A stretch of 64,000 bases of DNA from Rhynchopus sp. YZ270_cl-10. Lineage: Eukaryota; Euglenozoa; Diplonemea; Diplonemida; Diplonemidae. The notes under the pieces were generated by a model that saw only the letters and a program-made list of their open reading frames with translations, was not told the DNA's origin and did not search any database. The position numbers were made by a program, and so were the translations under genes. Below, one piece after another: positions 28,475 to 38,200 of the stretch (positions are counted from its first letter, which is position 1; every line of letters begins with the position of its first letter). The DNA lies in NCBI GenBank assembly GCA_964035575.1, contig OZ037917.1, positions 744,001 through 808,000 on the forward strand, written 5' to 3'.

Positions 28475-31400
28475 TCAAAGTCTCACCACCTCCTGTCCAG
28501 GGCCAGAAGGATCGGAGTCATTCTGTGGCGGTTCGTTCGTCTCCATGTCGAAGAAGTCGCCAATGTTGGTCGTGTTCTTCTTCTTCTGCGAGTATGCGTA
28601 AAACGCAATACCAGCACACAGCAGCAGCGCTCCTGCAATCGACACAGGGATGTACCAAGGGAAGGCGTCGTCCTCGTCATCACCTCCTTTCGGTGTCTCA
28701 GGCTGTGCTCCAGAAAGTGGTGCGCGTGTGAACTCCTGTGGTGGGGACTCTGTGGCGCGTGTCTCTGGCGACATCGTGTCGCCTTGGTTGGTGGGCTCGG
28801 GTGAGGTGGTGCACACAGCAGCACGGCCTGTTGCTGTTCCAAAGAGAGGCACCCCAGCTGTCGAGGCTGTGCATTTGCACACAAAGTCGCCGACGTTCGA
28901 CCAGTGTGTGTTTGTGTCCACGCACTCCTGGTTCTCTCCACAAGGCTTTGCTGCACACTCGTCGATCTTGCAGTCCACAGCAATCCCAACGCTCTCACCC
29001 ACAGACCCTGTCATGCACGTGCATGTGAAGTCGCCATCCGTCTGTGGGTTCGGGTCCTCGCAGATTGCGTGCGGGTCCACACACGGGTCGTTGTTGCACT
29101 CACCCTGCTTGCTGCACTGTGCAGGACCACCAGTTGTCTTCGCACTGTGGTTCGGGCATTCGCACACAAAGTCACCCATGCTCTCAGGCGATGTGTCTGG
29201 GTCTGTGCAGATCTCCCTCTCACCGAACGGACCCATGCATGGGAACAGACCAATCGTGCACTCGTTGCACTCCTTCATCGGTGCACCAAGCGACACTTCC
29301 TTCCCACCGACACAACGGCATTCAAAGTTCTTCTCCACATCAAAGTCAGGGTCCAGACACGTCTCACCCTTCCCGCACGGTGCCGCCGCACACTCGTCCA
29401 CACCACAAGATGCAACCTTTCCTCCGATTGTGTAACGCTTTTTGTCGTTCAGACACGTGCACATGTAGTCACCTGTGTTCGCAGCACCAAGACGGCCCTC
29501 CTCACACATCTGGTCATTACCACACGGGTTAGCAGCACACTCGTCCGAGCACGAAGCAGGACCGTCCCTCTGCTGAATGCTTGGGTTCGATCTGCACTTG
29601 CAGATGAAGTCGTGCTGAGAAGTCTTCGCCTTGTTCGGGTCCTCACAGGTCTGGTCAGCAAGACACTTGTTGTGGTCATCATCACACTCGTCGATCTCAC
29701 AAGTGGCAGATGCTCCCTGTGACTTCACACCGTTCGTGCACTCACAGAAGAAGTCGTAGTGCGAGTCTGCCGTTGGTGTTGGGTCTGTGCACATCTGCCC
29801 AGGTCCACAAGGATCGCTGTCACAGTCGTTCACAGTGCAGATAGCTGCGCCGTCTGTCTTCTTGATGCTGGGATCGTCCTTGCACGAGCAGATGAAGTCG
29901 TGCTGAGAAGTCTTCGCCTTGTTGGGATCTTCACACAGTTGGTCCTTTCCACATGAGTAGTGGTCAGCGTCACACTCGTCGATCTCGCAGGTGGCCTTCG
30001 TTCCTGTTGAAACAACACCGTTGTCACATGTGCAGGTGAAGTCGTAGTGCGATGCTGCTGTGGGTGTTGGGTCATTGCAGGTTTGTCCCAAAGCACATGG
30101 GTTAGCATCACAGTCGTTAAGACTGCATGCAGCAGGTCCGTCAATCTGCGTGATGGTTGGGTCATCCTTGCACTTGCAGATGTAGTCGTGCTGAGAAGTC
30201 TTCGCCTTGTTCGGGTCCTCACAGGTCTGGTCAGCAAGACACTGGTTGTGGTCGGCATCACACTCGTCAATCTCACAAGTGGCAGCTGTTCCTGTTGAAA
30301 CAACACCGTTGTCACATGTGCAAGTGAAGTCGTAGTGCGATGCTGCTGTGGGGGTCGGGTCATTGCACTTCTGGTTGGGTCCACACGGGTTGCTGTCACA
30401 GTCGTTCACACTGCATGCAGCAGGTCCGTCAATCTGGGTGATAGTGGGATCGTCCTTGCATTTGCAGATGTAGTCGTGCTGTCTGTGGTAGGACTTGTTC
30501 GGGTCCTCACAGGTCTGGTCAGCAAGGCACTGGTTGTGGTCAGCATCACACTCGTCGATCTCACAAGTTGCTGATGTTCCTGTGGTCTTGACCCCGTTGT
30601 CACATGTGCAGGTGAAGTCGTAGTGCGATGCTGCTGTGGGGGTCGGATCGTTGCAAATTTGTCCCACTGCACAAGGGTTGCTGTCACAGTCGTTCACACT
30701 GCATGCAGCAGGTCCATCAATCTGTGTGATGGTTGGGTCATCCTTGCACTTGCACACGTAGTCGTGCTGAGAGTCGAAAGACTTGTTCGGGTCCTCACAG
30801 GTCTGGTCAGCAAGGCACTGGTTGTGGTCAGCATCACACTCGTCGATCTCACAGGTTGCCTGCGCACCCTGTGTCTTCACACCGTTCGCACACTCACACC
30901 AGTAGTCGTTGTGCGAGGTCGTCGACTGGTCAGGGTCTGTGCAGGTCTGACCTGCCGCACAAGGCATGGCATCACAGTCGTTGCTTGTGCAGGTCGCAGC
31001 CATGCCCGTTGCTGTCCCAGCCAGAGGTGCGTCGCAAGTGCATGTGTAGTCACCCACGGCTGTCACAGCGGTGTTCGGGTCCGCACACGTCTGTCCTCCT
31101 GCACACGGCGCTGCCACGCACTCGTCGAGAATGCACACAGCAGGCTTCCCTGTCTCAGTACCCGTGCCCGTCTTGCAAGTGCAGGAGTAGTCGTTCATGC
31201 TCATCGCCGTCTGGTCAGGATCCACACAGTTCTGGTCCGCACCACAGGGTGCAGGCATCGCAGCACACTCGTCCTCAGATCCTGTGTTGCACACAGCAGG
31301 CTTTCCTGTCGCCTTCTCTGTGCTGGGTGCGGCACACGTGCACACGAAGTCGTCCTTCTGCGAAGGTCCCTTCATTGCGTCCACACACGTCTGTGCACCA

Positions 31401-33877
31401 CACGGCGACGGCACAACTGCACACTCATCAATCTCACATGTCTGCACAGGTCCTCCAACCTTCTTTGTTGCAACGTCGTTTGCGCATGTGCACTCAAAGT
31501 TCTGCTTCACGTTTGCGGTCTTGTCTGTGTCCACACAGGTCTGACCAGCGCCACAGGGTGTGCCAGTGGCACACTCGTCAACCTCACAAGTCGCCTGTCC
31601 TCCTGTTGCCTCAACTCCATTTGCACATGTGCATTTGTAGTCACCGGTAGATGCCGGGCTCGGGTTCGGGTCAGTGCATGTCTGTCCAGTGGTTGCCGTC
31701 TTGCAAGGATCGCTCGAACACTCATCCTTCGTGCAAGTTGCAGGTGCTCCTGTGTTCTTTATGGTGTTGTCCGCATCACATGTGCATTCGAAATCGTTCT
31801 TCTTGTTTGCTGCCCTGTCCTTGTCCACACAGGTCTGGCCAGTTGCTCCACATGGCATCGCAACACACTCGTCAACCTCGCAAGTCGCCTGTCCTCCTGT
31901 TGCCTCAACTCCGTTTGTGCACGTGCACTTGTAGTCTCCGGTGGAGGAAGAGCTCTGGTCAGGGTCAGTGCATGTCTGTCCTGTGGTTGCAGTCTTGCAA
32001 GGATCGTTAGTACATTCATCCTTGGAGCAAGTTGCAGGTGCACCAGTGTTCTTGATGGTGTTGTCGGCATCACATGTGCACTCGAAGTCGTTCTTCTTGT
32101 TCGACGCCTTGTCCATGTCCACACAGGTCTGGCCAGTTGCTCCACATGGCTTGGCGTCGCACTCGTCAACCTCGCACGTCGCCTGTCCTCCTGTTGCCTC
32201 AACTCCGTTCGTGCATGTGCACTTGTAGTCTCCGGTAGAGGAAGAACTCTGGTCAGGGTCAGTGCATGTCTGTCCTGTGGTTGCGGTCTTGCAAGGATCG
32301 CTGCTGCACTCGTCCTTGGAGCAAGTGGCAGGTGCACCAGTGTTCTTGATGGTGTTGTCAGCATCACATGTGCACTCGAAGTCGTTCTTCTTGTTCGCTG
32401 CCTTGTCCATGTCCACACAGGTCTGGCCAGTTGCTCCACATGGCTTCGCAACACACTCGTCAACCTCACAAGTCGCCTGTCCTCCTGTTGCCTCAACTCC
32501 GTTTGTACACGTGCACTTGTAGTCTCCGGTGGAGGAAGAGCTCTGGTCAGGGTCAGTGCATGTCTGTCCTGTGGTTGCGGTCTTGCAAGGATCGCTGCTG
32601 CACTCGTCCTTCGTGCATGTTGCAGGTGCACCAGTCTGCTTGATGGTGTTGTCAGCATCACAAGTGCACTCGAAATCGTTCTTCTTGTTTGCTGCCTTGT
32701 CCATGTCCACACAGGTCTGGCCACTTGCACCACACGGCTTTGCAACACATTCATCAACCTCACAAGTCGCCTGTCCTCCTGTTGCTTCAACTCCGTTTGT
32801 GCACGTGCACTTGTAGTCTCCGGTGGAGGAAGAGCTCTGGTCAGGGTCAGTGCATGTCTGTCCAGTCGTTGCCGTTTTACATGGGTCAGAAGTACACTCA
32901 TCTTTCACACACGTCGCAGGACCTCCTGTGTTGGTGATTGTATTGTCCGACTGACAAGTGCATGTGTAATCAGTCAGACTGTTCGCTGCCTTGTTGGAGT
33001 CAGTGCAGTCCTGGTCAGCACCACAAGGTGTACCGCTTGCACACTCATCGGTCTCGCACGAGCCTACTGCTTTTCCAGTCTCTACAACTGTGGGGTACGC
33101 TGTGCAAGTGCAGGTGTAGTCGTTGTCCACTGTCTGGTCCGGGTCGTTGCAGTCCTGGTCACCACCACACGGGGTTGCTGCACACTCATCTGTCATCGTA
33201 GCCGGCGGTGTGTTGACGCACCCACTGGTTGCAGTGCCGTCCTTCAGAACGTTGGTAGGGAACCTGCTCCCGTAGTTACCTGGAGGGTTGTAGTTGCACA
33301 TAATGTACATCGAAGTGTAGGAACCTGTACTGTGACAGATTGCACACCCGATCTCAGTAGTGTCCTTCCAAATCACAGCAGAAAAGTGACCAATGTCGCT
33401 GCTGTATCCTGGGTTGTTGTAGTCGTAACAGTCTTCCTCACCACAGTACCAGTTCTTCACTCCCTCAGCAGGGTCCCACGTAGAAGAATCCTTGCCGAAA
33501 ACACCAACCATCGCAATGTTCTCTCCGTAGCCAGACCCAGAGTTGTGAGTCAGCGATCCACCACACGTCGTTGCGAACCCAGAGCTCCCGATGGTGTACG
33601 CCTCAACAGTCTTGCTGTACGTTACATCGCATGCACCGTGCTGCTTGCGGTATAAGTTATGCTGGGCAAGCACGGATTCAATCTGCCAGTCAGCCAGCTC
33701 CGTGGAGCAGGTCGACGCTCCTGCACACTTATGGCTGCTCGCGCTTGCAGGGGCAACCGTTGCTGTGAATGCGGATCCTCCGCCTGGACACCACGCGAGA
33801 GTGGAGTCGCTGCCACAACTGCCTGCCACTGCAGTGATCATTTGCGCCACACACAGGGATGCGGCAAAAACACGCAT
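28475..33877 (-). CDS. CAP-EGF transmembrane protein, tandem member (1800 aa, about 30 EGF modules)
   Basis: Signal peptide 1-19 (MRVFAASLCVAQMITAVAG), then a short four-cysteine lead-in and a CAP domain at about 64-203. The CAP tetrad is intact: His111, Glu119, a Glu at 147/148 and His164. About 30 EGF-like modules run from residue 230. They are alternating DEC...DPC and DEC...KPC pairs, the shared centre, NDC/DEC pairs, then five distinctive membrane-proximal modules. A Thr/Pro/Glu stalk with an acidic GGDDEDD patch leads to a helix at 1739-1762 (FPWYIPVSIAGALLL...). The 38-residue tail carries IGDFFDM and ends EVVRL. It is the last of four close tandem relatives. Its 5' flank differs from those of the genes at 35255-57973: an ACCCTCCAG lies 66 nt before the ATG. 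Surface adhesin or receptor is inferred from architecture only. Confidence 0.94.
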   Translation of the reverse strand: MRVFAASLCVAQMITAVAGSCGSDSTLAWCPGGGSAFTATVAPASASSHKCAGASTCSTELADWQIESVLAQHNLYRKQHGACDVTYSKTVEAYTIGSSGFATTCGGSLTHNSGSGYGENIAMVGVFGKDSSTWDPAEGVKNWYCGEEDCYDYNNPGYSSDIGHFSAVIWKDTTEIGCAICHSTGSYTSMYIMCNYNPPGNYGSRFPTNVLKDGTATSGCVNTPPATMTDECAATPCGGDQDCNDPDQTVDNDYTCTCTAYPTVVETGKAVGSCETDECASGTPCGADQDCTDSNKAANSLTDYTCTCQSDNTITNTGGPATCVKDECTSDPCKTATTGQTCTDPDQSSSSTGDYKCTCTNGVEATGGQATCEVDECVAKPCGASGQTCVDMDKAANKKNDFECTCDADNTIKQTGAPATCTKDECSSDPCKTATTGQTCTDPDQSSSSTGDYKCTCTNGVEATGGQATCEVDECVAKPCGATGQTCVDMDKAANKKNDFECTCDADNTIKNTGAPATCSKDECSSDPCKTATTGQTCTDPDQSSSSTGDYKCTCTNGVEATGGQATCEVDECDAKPCGATGQTCVDMDKASNKKNDFECTCDADNTIKNTGAPATCSKDECTNDPCKTATTGQTCTDPDQSSSSTGDYKCTCTNGVEATGGQATCEVDECVAMPCGATGQTCVDKDRAANKKNDFECTCDADNTIKNTGAPATCTKDECSSDPCKTATTGQTCTDPNPSPASTGDYKCTCANGVEATGGQATCEVDECATGTPCGAGQTCVDTDKTANVKQNFECTCANDVATKKVGGPVQTCEIDECAVVPSPCGAQTCVDAMKGPSQKDDFVCTCAAPSTEKATGKPAVCNTGSEDECAAMPAPCGADQNCVDPDQTAMSMNDYSCTCKTGTGTETGKPAVCILDECVAAPCAGGQTCADPNTAVTAVGDYTCTCDAPLAGTATGMAATCTSNDCDAMPCAAGQTCTDPDQSTTSHNDYWCECANGVKTQGAQATCEIDECDADHNQCLADQTCEDPNKSFDSQHDYVCKCKDDPTITQIDGPAACSVNDCDSNPCAVGQICNDPTPTAASHYDFTCTCDNGVKTTGTSATCEIDECDADHNQCLADQTCEDPNKSYHRQHDYICKCKDDPTITQIDGPAACSVNDCDSNPCGPNQKCNDPTPTAASHYDFTCTCDNGVVSTGTAATCEIDECDADHNQCLADQTCEDPNKAKTSQHDYICKCKDDPTITQIDGPAACSLNDCDANPCALGQTCNDPTPTAASHYDFTCTCDNGVVSTGTKATCEIDECDADHYSCGKDQLCEDPNKAKTSQHDFICSCKDDPSIKKTDGAAICTVNDCDSDPCGPGQMCTDPTPTADSHYDFFCECTNGVKSQGASATCEIDECDDDHNKCLADQTCEDPNKAKTSQHDFICKCRSNPSIQQRDGPASCSDECAANPCGNDQMCEEGRLGAANTGDYMCTCLNDKKRYTIGGKVASCGVDECAAAPCGKGETCLDPDFDVEKNFECRCVGGKEVSLGAPMKECNECTIGLFPCMGPFGEREICTDPDTSPESMGDFVCECPNHSAKTTGGPAQCSKQGECNNDPCVDPHAICEDPNPQTDGDFTCTCMTGSVGESVGIAVDCKIDECAAKPCGENQECVDTNTHWSNVGDFVCKCTASTAGVPLFGTATGRAAVCTTSPEPTNQGDTMSPETRATESPPQEFTRAPLSGAQPETPKGGDDEDDAFPWYIPVSIAGALLLCAGIAFYAYSQKKKNTTNIGDFFDMETNEPPQNDSDPSGPGQEVVRL
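28728..29573 (-). repeat. Invariant membrane-proximal block, copy in gene 28475-33877
   Basis: Same length and order as the copy at 14372; differences are scattered single bases. Confidence 0.88.
30898..31564 (-). repeat. Invariant central EGF block, copy in gene 28475-33877
   Basis: Indel-free copy of the block; the flanking arrays have different numbers of modules from those of the other copies. Confidence 0.9.
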
Positions 33878-33965
33878 GGTGCAAAGCGTCCTCTTGTCTC
33901 TTTTCTATGTTCTCTCACTACTATAAATGCAAGAATTTGTCTCCTGGAGGGTAGTGTCGTAGGTG
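33878..33965 (-). promoter_or_regulatory. ACCCTCCAG site and AT-rich leader before gene 28475-33877
   Basis: On the minus strand ACCCTCCAG has its AG at 33945-33944. A leader of about 66 nt containing GCATTTATAG then reaches the ATG. The same CCTCCAG stands before the genes at 13852 and 60757. Confidence 0.4.
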
Positions 33966-34346
33966 CGTGCTTGTGTAGGGCAGGTGTAACAAAAGAGAGG
34001 CACAGAGGTCTCACGTGGGTTTCAATTATTTTATTTTTTCCTTGAGTAGTTCTCTCGATCCAAAACGCAACTGAATTTATATATAATTCCCCGGAGGGCA
34101 AAGCAAAAAAAAAAGCCCATGTGACCGCATGGGGGAGTGTACAGTGATACAATACACTAACAAAACAAACAACGCAATAAAGGGTATCTTTTCTGTGAGC
34201 GGAAACTGATCCCGGCACACAATGTTTCATTTTTTTTTTTTTTTTCAAGGACGTTTTCAAGGTGCATTCGGAATGTGACACACCAATGAGGTCGTCTTGC
34301 AATAGGTCAATAGAAGATAAATCCTAAAATATCAAATTGAACAGAT
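33966..34346. other. Spacer upstream of gene 28475-33877
   Basis: No gene or repeat recognised; it contains a 17-base T run at about 34231 and probably the promoter. Confidence 0.5.
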
Positions 34347-34872
34347 TCATAGGATGAGAGGAAGAATGTATAGACGTGTGACACCATGTGCACATCTAGG
34401 GGAAATAATTAAGACAGACGAATGCAGTTAACACCAAAAAAGTGAAGTACTGCATCGTCTGCGTATGACGGTATTGATTCCAGGGTTTTTGTGATGTTCA
34501 AACTGAATATAGGAAAATGACACAACATAGATTCCTAGCCTAACGAAAGGCTTTGTACAAAGGTTGGTGTCGCTGTGGCATAAGGGATTGGGGCGGGGTT
34601 GTGGAGAGATCTCTCTAAGCAACCTGTGTAGCCAAATGTAGAGTATCAACATGGAAGCCTTCACACTGGTTCCAACTTGATCAAGGCATTCTTTGGCTCG
34701 TGGTTTCGATTCACTGGCAGTTCACATGCGGGTCTCTCACAACATCACTTCAGAGACACCACACTCATAAAAGACGTTGGCACACAAAAGTCGTGGATAA
34801 AGACACCACTCACATTTGCGTTGTCACGTCACCAAGACACAGGTAGCTGCAAATAACACTGCAGCGCTTCCT
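34347..34872. repeat. 526-bp spacer repeat, copy 1
   Basis: It lies 3' of the gene at 35255. It matches 41812-42337 with no indel and, by eye, a single base difference (GACGAATG versus GACAAATG). On the minus strand it contains a 78-codon frame (34664-34428, MKASMLILYIWLHRLLRE...), identical in both copies but of unproven coding value. Confidence 0.9.
34372..34397 (-). repeat. AGATGTG/CACGTCT hairpin in spacer copy 1
   Basis: Seven pairs on the minus strand including one U-G wobble, which would be an A-C mismatch on the plus strand. Confidence 0.5.
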
Positions 34873-34899
34873 TTAAAAAAAAAAATGAAAACTTTATAA

Positions 34900-34932
34900 G
34901 ATGACAATAAGCCTCTCGTGCTCAATCACCTT
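34900..34932 (-). repeat. Gene-sense hairpin copy 3' of gene 35255-41323
   Basis: Loop ACGAGAG and lower stem GGUGA/UCAUC kept; the upper stem is altered to UUGAGC/GCUUAU with a wobble. Confidence 0.55.
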
Positions 34933-34963
34933 GCTCGAAACAAAAATAAAACAAAACTGTAAA

Positions 34964-34992
34964 GATACGTGCCTCTCTCTGCATACATCTTA
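34964..34992 (-). repeat. Hairpin, AGAGAGAG-loop class, 3' of gene 35255-41323
   Basis: On the minus strand GAUGUAUGC/GCACGUAUC forms nine positions with one mismatch and two G-U wobbles. On the plus strand the same positions are mismatches, so the minus-strand RNA is the better fold. About 265 bp after the stop codon. Confidence 0.6.
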
Positions 34993-35168
34993 ACAACTAA
35001 AAATCAACCAAGAAAAGACAAATGACTAATAATGTTTTATTTCTTTCTTTGACAACAAACAGTCGCCAGTTTAGACAAATGACTCATAATAAACAAGACA
35101 AAGGAAGGGGAAACGTGCAAAGGCAAGGAAACTGTCTAAGTATTGAAGACGTGGTTCGCATCCCTTTC

Positions 35169-35221
35169 CAGGGGGAAGGCAGGGAGGGGGAGGGGAGAAG
35201 GGGAGGGGGAAGGGGAAGGGG
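35169..35221 (-). repeat. Polypyrimidine tract (gene sense) after gene 35255-41323
   Basis: On the minus strand about 53 nt of C and T starting 34 nt after the stop, in the likely 3' UTR; conserved in place in the genes at 42798 and 49646. The adjoining plus-strand sequence GTGGTTCGCATCCCTTT is shared too. Confidence 0.6.
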
Positions 35222-35254
35222 CATAGCATGTCGGAGCAGCACACATCAACTACT

Positions 35255-38200
35255 TCACAAGCGCACTACCTCAGCCTGCGGTGGCGAATCCATAGCGTGG
35301 TTCTGCATGGCAGCTTCCTGATCCATGTCGAAGAACTCTGCAATGCTCGGGGAGTCAGCCTTCTTCTTCTGTGCATACGCGTAGAACGCAATACCAGCAC
35401 ACAGCAGCAGCGCTCCTGCAATCGACACAGGGATGTACCAAGGGAAGGCGTCGCCGTCATCACCTCCTTTCGGTGTCTCAGGCTGTGCTCCAGAAGGTGG
35501 AGCTAAGCCTTCCCCATCGTCGCTCTCGCTAGACCCCGCCGCATCGCTCGAAGCCGATGACCCAGCGTCAGCCTTCAGCGGTGCGCGTGTGAACTCCTGT
35601 GTTGGGGACTCTGTGGCGCGTGTCTCTGGCGACATCGTGTCGCCTTGGTTGGTGGGCTCGGGTGAGGTGGTGCACACAGCAGCACGGCCTGTTGCTGTTC
35701 CAAAGAGAGGCACCCCAGCTGTCGAGGCTGTGCATTTGCACACAAAGTCGCCGACGTTCGACCAGTGTGTGTTTGTGTCCACGCACTCCTGGTTCTCTCC
35801 ACAAGGCTTTGCTGCACACTCGTCGATCTTGCAGTCCACAGCAATCCCAACACTCTCACCCACAGACCCTGTCATGCACGTGCATGTGAAGTCGCCGTCC
35901 GTCTGTGGGTTCGGGTCCTCGCAGATTGCGTGCGGGTCCACACACGGGTCGCTGCTGCACTCACCCTGCTTGCTGCACTGTGCAGGACCACCAGTTGTCT
36001 TCGCACTGTGGTTCGGGCATTCGCACACAAAGTCACCCATGCTCTCAGGCGATGTGTCTGGGTCTGTGCAGATCTCCTTCTCACCGAACGGACCCATGCA
36101 TGGGAACAGACCAATCGTGCACTCGTTGCACTCCTTCATCGGTGCACCAAGCGACACTTCCTTCCCACCGACACAACGGCACTCAAAGTTCTTCTCCACA
36201 TCAAAGTCAGGGTCCAGACACGTCTCACCCTTCCCGCACGGTGCCGCCGCACACTCGTCCATACCACAAGATGCAACCTTTCCTCCGATTGTGTAACGAC
36301 GTTTGTCGTTCAGACACGTGCACATGTAGTCACCTGTGTTCGCAGCACCAAGACGGCCCTCCTCACACACCTGGTCGTCACCACACGGGTTAGCAGCACA
36401 CTCGTCCGAGCACGAAGCAGGACCGTCCCTCTGCTGAATGCTTGGGTTCGATTTGCACTTGCAGATGAAGTCGTGCTGCGAAGTCTTCGCCTTGTTCGGG
36501 TCCTCACAGGTCTGGTCAGCAAGACACTTGTTGTGGTCATCATCACACTCGTCAATCTCACAAGTGGCAGATGCTCCCTGTGACTTCACACCGTTCGTGC
36601 ACTCACAGAAGAAGTCGTAGTGCGAGTCTGCCGTTGGTGTTGGGTCATTGCACATCTGCCCAGGTCCACAAGGATCGCTGTCACAGTCGTTCACAGTGCA
36701 GATAGCTGCGCCGTCGGTCTTCTTGATGGTGGGATCGTCCTTGCACGAGCAGATGAAGTCGTGTTGCGAAGTCTTCGCCTTGTTGGGATCTTCGCACAGT
36801 TGGTCCTTTCCACATGAGTAGTGGTCAGCGTCACACTCGTCAATCTCACAGGTGGCCTTGGTTCCTGTTGAAGCAACACCATTGTCACATGTGCAGGTGA
36901 AGTCGTAGTGCGATGCTGCTGTGGGGGTCGGATCATTGCACTTCTGGTTGGGTCCACACGGGTTGCTGTCACAGTCGTTCACACTGCATGCAGCTGGTCC
37001 GTCAGTACGTGTGATGGTTGGGTCATCCTTGCAGGTGCAGATGAAGTCGTGCTGCGAAGTCTTCGCCTTGTTCGGGTCCTCACAGGTCTGGTCAGAAAGA
37101 CACTGGTTGTGGTCAGCGTCACATTCGTCGATCTCACAGGTTGCCTTGGTTCCTGTTGAAACAACACCGTTGTCACATGTGCAGGTGAAGTCGTAGTGCG
37201 ATGCTGCTGTGGGGGTCGGATCACTGCACCTCTGGTTCGTTCCACACGGGTTGCTGTCACAGTCGTTCACACTGCATGCAGCAGGTCCGTCAATCTGTGT
37301 GATGGTCGCATCAGCTTTGCAGGTGCACACGTAGTCGTGCTGCGAAGTCTTCGCCTTGTTCGGGTCATTGCAGGTCTGGTCAGCAAGGCACTGGTTGTGG
37401 TCAGCGTCACACTCGTCAATCTCACAGGTGGCCTTCGTTCCTGTTGAAACAACACCGTTGTCACAGGTGCAGGTGAAGTCGAAGTGCGATGCTGCTGTGG
37501 GTGTCGGGTCATTGCACTTCTGGTTGGGTCCACACGGGTTGCTGTCACAGTCGTTCACACTGCATGCAGCAGGTCCGTCGGTACGTGTGATGGTTGGGTC
37601 ATCCTTGCAGGTGCAGATGAAGTCGTGCTGCGACGTCTTCGCCTTGTTCGGGTCTTCACAGGTCTGGTCAGCAAGACACTTGTTGTGGTCAGCGTCACAC
37701 TCGTCAATCTCACAGGTGGCCTTCGTTCCTGTTGAAACAACACCGTTATCACATGTGCAGGTGAAGTCGAAGTGCGATGCTGCTGTGGGGGTAGGATCAT
37801 TGCACTTTTGGGTCGGTCCACATGGGTTGCTGTCACAGTCGTTCACGCTGCATGCAGCAGGTCCGTCAGTCTGGGTGATAGTGGGATCATCCTTGCACTT
37901 GCAGACGTAGTCGTGCTGAGAGTCGAAGGACTTGTTCGGGTCCTCACAGGTCTGGTCAGCAAGGCACTGGTTGTGGTCAGCATCACACTCGTCGATCTCA
38001 CAAGTTGCCTGCGCACCCTGTGTCTTCACACCGTTCGCACACTCACACCAGTAGTCGTTGTGCGAGGTCGTCGACTGGTCAGGGTCTGTGCAGGTCTGAC
38101 CTGCCGCACAAGGCTTGGCATCACAGTCGTTGCTTGTGCAGGTCGCAGCCATGCCCGTTGCTGTCCCAGCCAGAGGTGCGTCGCAAGTGCATGTGTAGTC

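Noticed and set aside
35150-35170. tRNA T-arm-like GGTTCGCATCC beside the polypyrimidine tract (also near 42665 and 49495)
   Set aside because: The flanking bases do not form a T stem, and no acceptor, D or anticodon arm can be drawn.
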